DNA of 64,000 nt from Enterococcaceae bacterium (lineage in GTDB: Bacteria; Bacillota; Bacilli; Lactobacillales; Enterococcaceae): the NCBI GenBank assembly GCA_022649665.1, contig JALCOL010000009.1:33261-97260 (forward strand), in the 5' to 3' direction. The notes beneath the pieces are model-generated. The model saw only the letters and a program-made list of their open reading frames with translations, made no database searches and had not been told where the DNA came from. Made by a program: the position numbers and the translations under genes. Shown here in pieces: positions 46,850 through 56,453 of this stretch (position 1 is the first letter of the stretch; each line of letters begins with the position of its first letter).

Positions 46850-49150
46850 ATGACAAACAGCATACCAAAAAAATTGGCGCCGCTTTTTCTGCGCGGCCGC
46901 TACGGATTGGAACGCGAGAGCCAGCGTGTCGATCATGACGGAAAACTGGCAAAAACACCGCATCCAAAGAAACTAGGCGATCGTTCGTATCACCATACGA
47001 TCCAAACAGATTTCAGCGAAACGCAGATCGAGCTGATCACTCCGGTCCTCTCGTCGATCAGCGGGATGCTGGATTACGTCGAAGCGCTTTATGACGTTGC
47101 TTTGCGCTCGATGGACAAAGAAGAAATGCTCTGGCCGGCAAGTATGCCGCCGGTCCTGCCAGCGCAAGAAGAAGAGATCGAGATCGCCGACCTCAAGCGC
47201 TTTGAAGAAGTGCTTTATCGCCGCTATTTGGCAAAAGTCTACGGCAAAAGAAAACAAATGGTCTCGGGGATCCATTTTAATTTTGAGGTCTGTCCGGAGT
47301 TTTTTGACGAACTCGCCAGCGAATGGGATTGCTCAGCGAACGAAGCCCGCAATGAAGTGTATCTGAAGATCAGCCGCAATTATCTCCGTTCCCGCTGGCT
47401 CATCACGTATCTGTTCGGTGCGACCCCGGTCGCGGCAGATGGATATTTTGAAAAAGATGATCCGCGCCCGGAAACGCTCGTGCGCAGCTTAAGGAGCAGC
47501 CGCTTCGGCTATACGAATCATGAAAATCTGCAAGCAGACTATACTTCGTACCAAAAATATCAGCAGTCGATCCGCCAAATGGTGACAGACGGCCTGCTGT
47601 CCGAAGAAAAAGAATTTTATGCGCCGCTGCGGTTGCGTTCCGGCGGACCGTTCAAAGAATTCGGTGACCATGTCCGCTATTTGGAGATCCGCAATATCGA
47701 TATCGATCCGTTCGCACGCGCCGGCATCACGCAGGAAGAACTAGTTTTCATCCGGCTCTTCTTGCTGTATTTAGCTTTTTCGCCGGAAGATGCTGATCGG
47801 CAAATGATCGAAGAAGGCAACCAGATCAATGATCAAATCGCGCTGGAACATCCGCGTCAAGTATCGCGTTACCAAAAAGAAGGACTTGCGATCCTTGCCG
47901 GAATGGAAAAAATGGCGGCAGAGTATCAGCTGCCGCTGCCCAAATATTTGCTGGAAGATGCAAAACGGGCATTTTTGGATCCGAATGAAACATTGGCCGT
48001 GCGCCTCTTGGATCAGCTGGAAGAACAGGGACATTTAAAACAGGGAGATCCGCTGCCGCGATATGCAGAAGCTTTCCTCACATTCGGCACCGCTGCTGCC
48101 AAAAAATATTACAGCTCAGCTTGGGAAAAAGATTATCTTTTGAGCGGTTTCTCCGACATGGAGCTCTCGACGCAGCTTTTGATGTTCGATGCGCTTCAAA
48201 AAGGGCTCGGAATGGAAGTGCTGGACCGCGAAGAGCAGTTCCTGTCACTCAGCGGTTTCGGGCGAAAAGAATATGTCAAAAATGCCAATATGACGAGCAA
48301 AGATACCTATGTCTCAGCGCTCATCATGGAAAACAAAGTCGTGACGAAAAAAATTCTGGAGCGCGCCGGCTTCCGTGTGCCGCATGGGCTGGAATTTTCG
48401 TCCTTTGAAAAGGCGCGTGCAGCGTATGAACAAGTCAAGTGGCTAGGAGAAGGGGTCGTGATCAAACCGAAAACGACTAATTACGGGATCGGGATCTCGA
48501 TCTTCAAGGGCCGCTTTTCAGCAGATGATTACGAGGAAGCGCTGCGGATCGCTTTTGAAGAAGACGCGGCGATTTTGGTCGAAGAATTTTTCGCTGGGAC
48601 CGAATATCGCTTCTTCGTTTTGGGCGATCATGTCTCCGCAGTGTTGGAGCGGACGCCGGCCAACGTGACCGGTGACGGTGTGAAAACGATCACTCAACTG
48701 GTCGAAGAAAAAAATGAGGATCCGCTGCGCGGCACACATCACCGCGCACCGCTCGAAGAGATCCAACTAAGTGAAGTCGAACGCTTGATGCTCAAAGAGC
48801 AGCAGCTGACGCCGGAAAGTGTCCCAGCGGCCGGTCAAACGGTCTACTTGCGTGAAAACTCAAATGTTTCGACCGGCGGCGACTCGATCGACCGGACCGA
48901 TGAACTTCCGCAAGCCTATAAAGAGATCGCAGTCCAAGCCGTCCACGCGTTAGGTGCGAAGATCTCGGGGATCGACTTGATCATTCCCAACATGAATATT
49001 TCCGCGCAGGCGCCGAATGCATACGGCATCCTTGAAGCGAATTTCAATCCGGCGATGCATATGCATATTTATCCTTATCAAGGAACTTCCCGCCGCCTGA
49101 CGATGGAGATCATCGAAATGCTGTTTCCGGAAGTGAAAAAGCAAAAATAA
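46850..49150 (+). CDS. gshF: Bifunctional glutamate-cysteine ligase/glutathione synthetase
   Basis: A 766-residue fused enzyme (GshAB/GshF). The N-terminal glutamate-cysteine ligase half (about 1-450) starts RGRYGLERESQRVD and has SGIHFNFEV and RSSRFGYTN. The C-terminal ATP-grasp half (about 490-760) has YVKNANMTSKDTYVSALIMENKVVTKKILERAGF, VVIKPKTTNYGIGISIF and EANFNPAMHMHIYPYQG, and makes glutathione from gamma-glutamylcysteine and glycine. ATG 46850 follows AGAGGGGG. It follows ftsY after 19 bases but is functionally unrelated. Only some Firmicutes have it; horizontal spread of gshF is known. Confidence 0.95.
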   Translation: MTNSIPKKLAPLFLRGRYGLERESQRVDHDGKLAKTPHPKKLGDRSYHHTIQTDFSETQIELITPVLSSISGMLDYVEALYDVALRSMDKEEMLWPASMPPVLPAQEEEIEIADLKRFEEVLYRRYLAKVYGKRKQMVSGIHFNFEVCPEFFDELASEWDCSANEARNEVYLKISRNYLRSRWLITYLFGATPVAADGYFEKDDPRPETLVRSLRSSRFGYTNHENLQADYTSYQKYQQSIRQMVTDGLLSEEKEFYAPLRLRSGGPFKEFGDHVRYLEIRNIDIDPFARAGITQEELVFIRLFLLYLAFSPEDADRQMIEEGNQINDQIALEHPRQVSRYQKEGLAILAGMEKMAAEYQLPLPKYLLEDAKRAFLDPNETLAVRLLDQLEEQGHLKQGDPLPRYAEAFLTFGTAAAKKYYSSAWEKDYLLSGFSDMELSTQLLMFDALQKGLGMEVLDREEQFLSLSGFGRKEYVKNANMTSKDTYVSALIMENKVVTKKILERAGFRVPHGLEFSSFEKARAAYEQVKWLGEGVVIKPKTTNYGIGISIFKGRFSADDYEEALRIAFEEDAAILVEEFFAGTEYRFFVLGDHVSAVLERTPANVTGDGVKTITQLVEEKNEDPLRGTHHRAPLEEIQLSEVERLMLKEQQLTPESVPAAGQTVYLRENSNVSTGGDSIDRTDELPQAYKEIAVQAVHALGAKISGIDLIIPNMNISAQAPNAYGILEANFNPAMHMHIYPYQGTSRRLTMEIIEMLFPEVKKQK

Positions 49151-49184
49151 AAAAAGGACCGCGAAAAACAGCGGTCCTTTTTTT
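49151..49184. terminator. Bidirectional terminator between gshF and the 49184 gene
   Basis: AAAAAAGGACCGC, loop GAAAAACA, GCGGTCCTTTTTTT: a 13-bp perfect stem with A- and T-runs on either side, between convergent genes. Confidence 0.92.
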
Positions 49185-49588
49185 CATTCCAGCGAATCGA
49201 TCGAGATCGTTTGCTTGCCGGATTCGATTTTGAGTCCGGTCTTTTTTTCCCACCATTCGCGAAGATCAGATTCGTAGGTGGCCGGAAAATCTTTCAAAAG
49301 ATCCATCAAAGGGATCCCCTTCAAAGTCGCATGCGGATAGCTCAGCTGGATATTGTACTTCAGTTCCTTCAAGAGGCTGTAATACTGAAACATCGTGAAA
49401 TACAGCTCTTCAGGGTCGCTTTTGATCAAGACTTCAGGAGCTTTGTCGAGCATAAAGCCGAAACTGCGCATCATAAATGTGAAAGCTTCCATATTGTCGG
49501 GATTGATGAATTCAACATCTTGCAAAATCGCAATGTGCGCATCCAAAGCTTTAGCCAAGTCACGTTTCAACGCTTGTTGTTCGATCAT
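49184..49588 (-). CDS. Hypothetical protein, 134 residues
   Basis: I do not recognise this family. The protein (MIEQQALKRDLAKALDAHIAILQDVEF...) is soluble, acidic and mostly helical, with a central aromatic stretch ELYFTMFQYYSLLKELKYNIQLSYP and a C-terminal WWEKKTGLKIESG. ATG 49588 follows GAAAGGAAGAG, and TATACT upstream may be a -10. It lies downstream of gltD on the same strand with no strong terminator between, so it could be cotranscribed with gltBD, but nothing links it functionally. Confidence 0.72.
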   Translation of the reverse strand: MIEQQALKRDLAKALDAHIAILQDVEFINPDNMEAFTFMMRSFGFMLDKAPEVLIKSDPEELYFTMFQYYSLLKELKYNIQLSYPHATLKGIPLMDLLKDFPATYESDLREWWEKKTGLKIESGKQTISIDSLE

Positions 49589-49655
49589 GCTTCTCTTCCT
49601 TTCGATTCACTTCTTTTTTTCAGTATATCATAAGAGTGAAGAGAGCGTTTTATTT

Positions 49656-51080
49656 TTAATTTTCTTGATGGACCATCAGTGCCTGGTGGATCGCTTCCGC
49701 GGCTTTGCGGCCTTCGCGGATCGCCCAGATGACAAGGCTCGGACCGCGGCGCGCATCGCCGGCGACATAGACGAAATTATTATTTGTCTGATAATTGTCG
49801 TAAGTTTCCGTGATTTGGAAATCATCGAAGATCGCTTGTTCAGCGCCGGTGAATCCCATCGCCAAAAGAATGAGGTCGGCCGGGATCACTTCTTCAGTGC
49901 CGGCGACCGGCTGAAAATTCTGCGTTTTCATGATCTCGAGCGCTTCGACTTGCGTCTTGCCGATAAATTTCGTCGCCGTTGTTTCATACAGCGTATCGTT
50001 TGCCGGCGAGAGGAACCGTGCTTCTTCTTGACCGTAGCCGCGCTTTTGAATTTGCGGATATTCGGGCCACGGATTGTCAGTCAAGCGCGCTTTGGGCGGT
50101 TGCGGCAAGATCTCAAGCTGGCGGATGCTTTCAGCTCCCAGCCGAACCGCGGTAGCGATACAGTCATTGCCGGTATCGCCGCCGCCGATCACGACGACGT
50201 GTTTGCCGGCGAGTCCATTTGTTGCTGCAGCGCCACTTAAAACTTGTTTCGTGGCTTTGGTCAAATAGTCGACAGCCAGTTCGATATTGCCGAGCTCGCG
50301 ACCGCGGATCGCCAAGTCGCGCGGAACGCCGGCACCGATCGCTAAGAGAACGCGGTCGAACTGGTAGACCAATTCGGCTTTTGAGATATCGGTCCCGATC
50401 ACCGTGCTGTGGACGAACTCGATCCCGACTTCTTTCATGACATCGATTCGCCGCTCAAGGACCGTCTTGTCCAGTTTCATATTTGGAATACCATACATCA
50501 AAAGACCGCCGAAACGGTCGGCTTTCTCAAAGACCGTGACGGAGTGGCCGAGCTGATTGAGGCGCCACGCCGCTGCGAGTCCCGCGGGACCGCTGCCGAC
50601 GACGGCGATCTTAAAACCGGTCCGCTCTTTGGGCTGGCCGCTTTCTTTGACCCAGCCGTTTTTGAAGGCTTCCTCGATAATATAATATTCATTGTCGCAG
50701 ATCGTGATCCCGGTATCATTCAGGCCTTCGGTACATGAAGCTTCACACGGTGCCGGGCAAACCCGGCCGGTCATTTCCGGCAAAGGATTTGTCCGCGCTA
50801 GGCGTTTAAAGGCTTCTTTGACATTGCCGCGATACAGATAATCGTTCCATTCCGGAATCAAATTATCGTTCGGACAGCCGCTGACCGCGCGTTTACCGCC
50901 GAAAAAGTTGCCGGAGTGGCAGAAGGGGATCCCGCAATTCATGCAGCGGGCCGCTTGTTTCTGCCGCTCGTCTGCAGCGAGCGGGACTTCGATTTCTTGA
51001 AAATCTTTGATCCGCTCGGCGACCGGCCGGTATGCATTATCTTTGCGCGGATATTTTAAAAATCCAAAAGGATCTGCCAT
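49656..51080 (-). CDS. gltD: NADPH-dependent glutamate synthase small (beta) subunit
   Basis: A 474-residue flavoprotein. The N-terminal domain has two Fe-S cysteine clusters (CMNCGIPFCHSG...GCPNDNLIPEW and CPAPCEASC). The FAD-binding VVGSGPAGLAAAWRLNQLGHSVTVFEKADRFGG and an NADPH-binding GGGDTGNDCIATAVRLGA follow, with the C-terminal GDARRGPSLVIWAIREGR. It passes electrons from NADPH to the large subunit. It starts at 51080 right after the large-subunit stop, so the two are coupled. Also called gltB in the Bacillus naming. Confidence 0.96.
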   Translation of the reverse strand: MADPFGFLKYPRKDNAYRPVAERIKDFQEIEVPLAADERQKQAARCMNCGIPFCHSGNFFGGKRAVSGCPNDNLIPEWNDYLYRGNVKEAFKRLARTNPLPEMTGRVCPAPCEASCTEGLNDTGITICDNEYYIIEEAFKNGWVKESGQPKERTGFKIAVVGSGPAGLAAAWRLNQLGHSVTVFEKADRFGGLLMYGIPNMKLDKTVLERRIDVMKEVGIEFVHSTVIGTDISKAELVYQFDRVLLAIGAGVPRDLAIRGRELGNIELAVDYLTKATKQVLSGAAATNGLAGKHVVVIGGGDTGNDCIATAVRLGAESIRQLEILPQPPKARLTDNPWPEYPQIQKRGYGQEEARFLSPANDTLYETTATKFIGKTQVEALEIMKTQNFQPVAGTEEVIPADLILLAMGFTGAEQAIFDDFQITETYDNYQTNNNFVYVAGDARRGPSLVIWAIREGRKAAEAIHQALMVHQEN

Positions 51081-51081
51081 G

Positions 51082-54000
51082 TCAATGTCCTCCTTTCGCC
51101 GTACTCATTGCTTCTTCAAAAGCATCCAGCCACAATTCTTTTTCAGGGGTGCCAGCCTCTTTCAACCGCGCCATCGTGTCCAGCATATGATGATATTCTT
51201 TCGGATAGACTTTTTTAAAGCGCGGACGCTCATTGGCAAAGTCATCCAAGATTTTTTTCGCGATCTTCGAGCCGGTGAAATCAAAATGCTTTTGCAGCAA
51301 AGGTTCAAGCTCACTATCGGCGTCATCGACTGTGAACAAGTCGACCATCTCCAAATTGCAACGGTGCGTGAAGCGGTCATCAGGATCATAGACATAAGCG
51401 ATCCCGCCGCTCATCCCAGCGGCAAAATTGCGGCCGGTGCGCCCTAAAACAACGGCCACGCCGCCGGTCATATATTCGCAGCCGTGATCACCGCAGCCTT
51501 CCACAACGACTTTCGCGCCGCTGTTGCGCACACAGAAGCGTTCGCCGGCCCGCCCATTGAAATAGGCTTCACCGCCGGAAGCGCCGAAACATGCGACATT
51601 GCCGACGACTTGATTGTTCGTTGAAAGATAAGCGGCGTCTTGCGGCGGTGCGATGATGATCCGCCCGCCGCTCAAACCTTTGGCAACATAATCGTTTGCC
51701 TCGCCGGTCAAAGAAAGCTCCATGCCTTGCGGGATAAATGCCCCAAAGCTTTGGCCGGCGATCCCGTCATAATGATATTTGATTTGACCAGGAGCGAGCT
51801 TGGAGTTGCCGAAGCGCTGCGCGATCCAGCCGCCCATCCGTGCGCCGACCGTCCGCGAAACATTGTTGATCGGTCCGTTGATTTGAAAATCATGCGTTGA
51901 TTCGAGAGCGGCTGCGGCAAAACGGTCCAGATCAGGCCATTCGTATTTTGCTTTGAAGGGGTCCTTCGCTTTGCGTTCGATCGGCAGCGTATGCCCCAGC
52001 ATTTTGGAAAAATCAAGCGTTTTTTCTTTGCCGGAGGCGATAAAGCGCGCTTTCAAATGTTCGCCGTGGCCGATCATTTCATCAAGCGTTCGGTAGCCCA
52101 GAGCGGCCATCTCCTCGCGCAGATCTTCTGCCAAAAAAGTCATCATGTGGATCAGATCCTCTTTTTTGCCGCGGAAGAATTTGCGCAGTTCAGGATTTTG
52201 CGTTGCGACGCCGACTGGACAGGTGTTCAAATTGCAGACACGCATCATGATGCAGCCGAGCGAAATCAAGGTCAAGGTTCCAAAGCTGAATTCTTCAGCG
52301 CCCAATAGCGCAGCAATCGCGATATCGCGGCCGGTCAAAAGCTTGCCGTCGGTCTCGACACTGACTCGCTGACGCAGGCGGTTCAGCGTGAGCGTTTGGT
52401 GTGTTTCTGCCAGTCCCATTTCCCACGGGAGGCCGGCGTCACGCACGGAATTTCTAGGGGAAGCCCCGGTACCACCGTCATATCCCGAGATCGTGACGAC
52501 ATCGGCACCAGCTTTGACGACGCCGGCTGCTACCGTGCCGACACCGGTATTGGAGACGAGTTTCACATTGATGCGTGCATAAGGATTGACTTGCTTCAGA
52601 TCATAGATCAGCTGCGCCAAGTCTTCGATCGAATAAATATCGTGATGCGGCGGCGGCGAGATCAAGCTGACGCCAGGTGTTGCACCGCGGATCTCAGCGA
52701 CCCACGGAAAAACTTTATTGGCCGGCAGCTGCCCGCCTTCGCCTGGTTTAGCGCCTTGCGCGATCTTGATCTGCAGCTCTTCAGCACTCATCAAATATTC
52801 CGCATTGACGCCAAAGCGGCCGGAAGCGACTTGTTTGATCTTGCTGTTGAGATTCGTGCCGTCTTTTTGCGGCTTGAAGCGTTTGCGGCTTTCGCCGCCT
52901 TCGCCGGAATTGCTTTTGCCGCCGATTTCGTTCATCGCCGCTGCGATCGTTTCGTGTGCTTCCTCTGAGAGCGAGCCGTAGCTCATTGCCCCGGCTTTGA
53001 AGCGTTTGACGATCGCACTGACCGGTTCGACTTCCTCCAGCGGAACAGCCGGGCGGGTACTCTTCAATTCCCAGAGATGCCGCAAGTTTGTCGGCTGTTC
53101 AGCTGCCTCTTTTTCCATTTCGGCAACAAATTGCTTGTAAAGACCGTAATCGCCTTTTCTGACCGCATTTTGGAAAAGATAGATCGAATTCGGGTTGTAT
53201 AAGTGATGTTCGCCGTCTGCCCGGTATTGATAACTCCCGCCGGAAGCGAGCGGATCATTGGCGTTTCCATAAGCGGCGTGGTAGCGTGCCAAATACTCTT
53301 CTTCGATCTGTGCCAGATCCAGCCCGCCGATCCGGCTGGCGGTCCCGGTGAAATATTTATCGATCACTTCCGGATCGATCCCGACTGCTTCAAAAAGCTG
53401 CGCTCCGTGGTAACCGCTGATTGTTGAGATCCCCATGCGGCTCATGATCTTGATGATCCCTTTTTCGCAAGCATCGTGGTAATTGGCACGTTTGTCGCCC
53501 AAGCCGATCGCTTCAAGCGTTGCATAAGCGCCATACGGATGGACAGCACTTGCACCATATCCTAAGAGCAGTGCGAAGTGGTGGACTTCTGTGATCTCTG
53601 CACTGTCGATCACGATCGAAGCCTGTCCGCCTTTTCCTTTGCGGACGAGATAATTATGAAGACCAGCGACGGCTAAAAGACTTGGCAGGATCAATTGATC
53701 TTTTTCAGGATTGCGGTCGGACAAGATCAAGATCGTCGCCCCGTGATTGACTGCTTCTTCAGCTTGCTTGAACATCACGTCGAGCGCATCTTCAAGCGAA
53801 TTGGCGCGTCCGCTCTTTTGATAAAGAAGCGACAGCTGGACGATATTTTGATAAGGAGCTTTCAGCTGCAAGATCTTTTCGAACGCTTCGGTACTGAGGA
53901 CCGGCGTGATCACTTTTAATTTGCGGCAATTCTCTGCAGTATCTTTCGCAATATCGCCGTCGCGACCGAGGAACATTTCGGTACCGATGACCATCTTCTC

Positions 54001-55533
54001 GCGGATCGCATCAATCGGCGGGTTCGTGACTTGCGCGAACTGCTGCTTAAAATAAGTAAAGAGTGACTGGTTTTTGCGGCTGAGGACCGCGAGCGGCGAA
54101 TCAAAGCCCATTGAGACGAGCGGTTCTTGGCCGTTTTCGGCCATCGGTGTTAAAACCGTCCGCAGCAGTTCATCGGTATAACCGAACCGGCGCCACATCA
54201 AATCGACATTTTCGACCGGTGCGGCAATTTCTTCGGCTTCGTCGGGCAAATGACGGAGCGTTGTGATCCCCTCGTCCAGCCACTTTTGATACGGGTGTTT
54301 TTTCGCAAAATGATTTTTTATCTCATCATTGCGGTAAAATTTGCCGGTATGTGTGTCTACGAGGATCATCTCGGCGGCCCCTAAAACGCCTTTTTCTACG
54401 ATGTCGCTTGGTGCAAGATCAACGACCCCTGACTCGGAAGCTACGATCAAGATATTATCTTTTGTCAGCGAATAGCGTGAAGGGCGCAGACCGTTGCGGT
54501 CGAGCGCGGCCCCGACTTGGACGCCGTCAGTGAAGCAAAGCGCGGCCGGACCATCCCACGGAGACATAAAGGAAGCATTGTATTCGCTGAACGCTTCATA
54601 TTCCGGCGTATGCTGTGCTTCTTTCGACCATGCTTCTGGGATCATCATCATCAGCGCCTGCGGGATCGAGCGTCCTTGGCGGTATAAGTATTCCATGCAG
54701 TTTTCAAGCTTGGCTGAATCGGTATTTTCTTCATCATAAACTTCGATATTGTGGCTGACCATCCAGTTCTCGGCACCGCGCAGCGTATTGATCTCGCCGT
54801 TATGTGCCAAAAAGCGGTACGGCTGGGCACGATTCCAGCTGGGAAAAGTATTCGTCGAAAAACGCGAGTGGATCAGTGCGATCGAAGTCGTCATCCGCTC
54901 ATCTTTCAGATCAGGGAAAAACTTGCCGACTTGATAGGCATGGAGCATTCCTTTGTAGCAGACCGTTTGGCTGGAGAGCGAAACGATCGTAAACTCTTCT
55001 GAAACGAAGGTTTTTTCGAGCTTGCGGCGCAACCGGAAAAGGTAATCTTCATAAGGGCGCCCGCGGTCGATGTCGTCAGGTCGTTTGAGAAACAGCTGGC
55101 AGAAGTTCGGCATCGCTTTTTGCGCGCCGGGGCCGCAGTTTTCAAAAACAAAAGGGACATCACGCTGCCACAGCACGTGACTGCCGAAATTTTCACTTTC
55201 CTCTTCAACCGCTTGGAGCATCGTGCGGCAGGCTTCCGCCTCTTTCGGCAAAAAAAGCATCGCGATCGCATAATCACCGTTTTTTGGCAGATTGATCCCA
55301 CTTTCAACGGCTTTCGCTTGAAAGAAGCCGTCGGGAAGAGCCATCAGGATCCCGGCACCATCGCCGGTATCTGGTTCAGCACCGGTTCCGCCGCGGTGAT
55401 TCATTCGCAAGAGCATCGTTAGCGCATTTTCGATCAGCTCGTGGCTGGCTTTTCCATCGATTTGAGTAATAAAACCCATTCCGCAAGCATCGTGTTCGAG
55501 TGCCGGCAGATACATTGTTGGCTGGCGAGTCAT
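51082..55533 (-). CDS. gltB: Glutamate synthase large (alpha) subunit
   Basis: A 1483-residue GOGAT large subunit (gltA in Bacillus naming). I start at ATG 55533 (MTRQPTMYLPALEHDACGMGFI) because AAGGAGG precedes it. A 16-residue propeptide would be removed to expose Cys17, the class II amidotransferase nucleophile. Then the amidotransferase domain (to about 430), central domain, FMN synthase domain (about 800-1190) with the 3Fe-4S motif CIMMRVCNLNTC, and the beta-helix GXGXG domain (about 1220-1460). With GltD it makes two glutamates from glutamine and 2-oxoglutarate. Rare in auxotrophic lactobacilli, hence a sign of prototrophic nitrogen metabolism. Confidence 0.97.
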   Translation of the reverse strand: MTRQPTMYLPALEHDACGMGFITQIDGKASHELIENALTMLLRMNHRGGTGAEPDTGDGAGILMALPDGFFQAKAVESGINLPKNGDYAIAMLFLPKEAEACRTMLQAVEEESENFGSHVLWQRDVPFVFENCGPGAQKAMPNFCQLFLKRPDDIDRGRPYEDYLFRLRRKLEKTFVSEEFTIVSLSSQTVCYKGMLHAYQVGKFFPDLKDERMTTSIALIHSRFSTNTFPSWNRAQPYRFLAHNGEINTLRGAENWMVSHNIEVYDEENTDSAKLENCMEYLYRQGRSIPQALMMMIPEAWSKEAQHTPEYEAFSEYNASFMSPWDGPAALCFTDGVQVGAALDRNGLRPSRYSLTKDNILIVASESGVVDLAPSDIVEKGVLGAAEMILVDTHTGKFYRNDEIKNHFAKKHPYQKWLDEGITTLRHLPDEAEEIAAPVENVDLMWRRFGYTDELLRTVLTPMAENGQEPLVSMGFDSPLAVLSRKNQSLFTYFKQQFAQVTNPPIDAIREKMVIGTEMFLGRDGDIAKDTAENCRKLKVITPVLSTEAFEKILQLKAPYQNIVQLSLLYQKSGRANSLEDALDVMFKQAEEAVNHGATILILSDRNPEKDQLILPSLLAVAGLHNYLVRKGKGGQASIVIDSAEITEVHHFALLLGYGASAVHPYGAYATLEAIGLGDKRANYHDACEKGIIKIMSRMGISTISGYHGAQLFEAVGIDPEVIDKYFTGTASRIGGLDLAQIEEEYLARYHAAYGNANDPLASGGSYQYRADGEHHLYNPNSIYLFQNAVRKGDYGLYKQFVAEMEKEAAEQPTNLRHLWELKSTRPAVPLEEVEPVSAIVKRFKAGAMSYGSLSEEAHETIAAAMNEIGGKSNSGEGGESRKRFKPQKDGTNLNSKIKQVASGRFGVNAEYLMSAEELQIKIAQGAKPGEGGQLPANKVFPWVAEIRGATPGVSLISPPPHHDIYSIEDLAQLIYDLKQVNPYARINVKLVSNTGVGTVAAGVVKAGADVVTISGYDGGTGASPRNSVRDAGLPWEMGLAETHQTLTLNRLRQRVSVETDGKLLTGRDIAIAALLGAEEFSFGTLTLISLGCIMMRVCNLNTCPVGVATQNPELRKFFRGKKEDLIHMMTFLAEDLREEMAALGYRTLDEMIGHGEHLKARFIASGKEKTLDFSKMLGHTLPIERKAKDPFKAKYEWPDLDRFAAAALESTHDFQINGPINNVSRTVGARMGGWIAQRFGNSKLAPGQIKYHYDGIAGQSFGAFIPQGMELSLTGEANDYVAKGLSGGRIIIAPPQDAAYLSTNNQVVGNVACFGASGGEAYFNGRAGERFCVRNSGAKVVVEGCGDHGCEYMTGGVAVVLGRTGRNFAAGMSGGIAYVYDPDDRFTHRCNLEMVDLFTVDDADSELEPLLQKHFDFTGSKIAKKILDDFANERPRFKKVYPKEYHHMLDTMARLKEAGTPEKELWLDAFEEAMSTAKGGH

Positions 55534-55588
55534 TAGGCATTCCTCCTTGGTAAACAGGGAAAATATCATGGGTTATGAATTGTCAGAA

Positions 55589-55628
55589 TATTCATAGTTC
55601 TAATTATTCTATTCATTTTTATTCATAG
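55589..55628 (-). repeat. Phased direct repeats across the gltB promoter
   Basis: The unit TATTCATWK (plus strand) occurs at 55589-55597, 55610-55618 and 55620-55628, offsets of 21 and 10 bases, which are two turns and one turn of helix. An inverted TTATGAAT lies at 55573-55580. The repeats lie in the spacer, across the -10, and downstream of the predicted start. This looks like a binding array for a regulator; none is identified. Confidence 0.5.
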
Positions 55629-55634
55629 ATGCAA
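55606..55634 (-). promoter_or_regulatory. Promoter of gltBD
   Basis: Minus strand TTGCAT (55629-55634), 17-base spacer, TAGAAT (55606-55611). About 65 bases of leader precede the gltB ATG. The 386-base gap 55534-55919 is A+T rich and holds this promoter, the phased repeats, a cre site and the divergent promoter at 55855. Confidence 0.7.
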
Positions 55635-55695
55635 GCTTTTTTTTAAAAAAATAAGATAATTAAAAAATAATGCATTAATTTCGAGCGGCTTCCAT

Positions 55696-55710
55696 AGATA
55701 GCGTTTCCAA
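55696..55710 (-). promoter_or_regulatory. Catabolite-responsive element (cre) upstream of gltB
   Basis: Minus strand TTGGAAACGCTATCT fits the cre consensus WTGNAANCGNWNNCW at every position. It lies about 62 bases upstream of the gltB -35, a place from which CcpA can activate rather than block. CcpA linkage of glutamate synthase to carbon supply is known in Bacillus subtilis; here it is inferred. Confidence 0.6.
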
Positions 55711-55854
55711 AAGAATAGAAGAACAAATAAACTGACAATTAATTTGTGTGCCAAAATAATAGTTAGCTTAAAAAAGAGAAAAATTAAATTATTTATTAGA
55801 AAAAATTTTTGAAAGATCCGGCCGGTTTGCGGGAATCATCTTTGCGTCTTTTAT

Positions 55855-55883
55855 TTGATAGAAAAAACGGATAGGAATATAAT
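55855..55883 (+). promoter_or_regulatory. Promoter of the 55920-57421 membrane operon
   Basis: TTGATA (55855-55860), exactly 17 bases, TATAAT (55878-55883), a near-consensus sigma-A promoter 37 bases before the first gene. Confidence 0.8.
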
Positions 55884-55919
55884 TATTGCTGTTCTAAAAA
55901 AATGCATGGAGGAACTTAG

Positions 55920-56453
55920 ATGAGCGACTTTATCGTTTACAAGAGCCGGTTGAAACAAATCAGCTTCGTGCTGATGGGGATCTTCCTGATCTTGATCAGT
56001 GTGGGAGGCGGGACAGCCGGCTGGCAAGAGAAGAGCTGGGGATATGTTCTGCTCGGCGCGCTCGGCGTTGCTTTTTTCAGTTTTTTTGAATTTTCGCTCA
56101 TTCGAATGTTTTTTACTGGCAATGAATTGCTGATTTTAACGGACAAAGGATTTTATGATTTTTCGAGCATCATCGCAACTCGGGGAAAGTTGATCCCGTG
56201 GAGCAGTGTTCAAATGATCCAGATCATTCACACTGGCAGATGGAAATATGTTTCAGTCTATCTGAAAGACTCCGAAGCATTTGCGGCATCACAGTCGCGC
56301 CTTCGCCGAATGATCAATAAATCAAATTTGAACGGCGGCTTCGGCGCGATCAATATCACTTTGCAACTTGCAAAACATCGTGATGATGACGAAGTGCTTA
56401 AACAAATGGAAGACCGACTGGGCGAATATCGGAAGCAGGGGGGAGAAGCATGA
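55920..56453 (+). CDS. STM3941-like membrane protein
   Basis: A 177-residue protein with two transmembrane helices (about 12-31, QISFVLMGIFLILISVGGGT; and 41-62, YVLLGALGVAFFSFFEFSLIRM) and a cytoplasmic domain of about 110 residues (ELLILTDKGFYDFSSIIATRGKLIPWSSVQMIQII...), whose layout resembles the STM3941 family with a PH-like beta fold. The function of the family is unknown. ATG 55920 follows TGGAGGAAC and a strong promoter. Its end overlaps the next gene by ATGA, so the two are translationally coupled and likely act together. Confidence 0.8.
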   Translation: MSDFIVYKSRLKQISFVLMGIFLILISVGGGTAGWQEKSWGYVLLGALGVAFFSFFEFSLIRMFFTGNELLILTDKGFYDFSSIIATRGKLIPWSSVQMIQIIHTGRWKYVSVYLKDSEAFAASQSRLRRMINKSNLNGGFGAINITLQLAKHRDDDEVLKQMEDRLGEYRKQGGEA

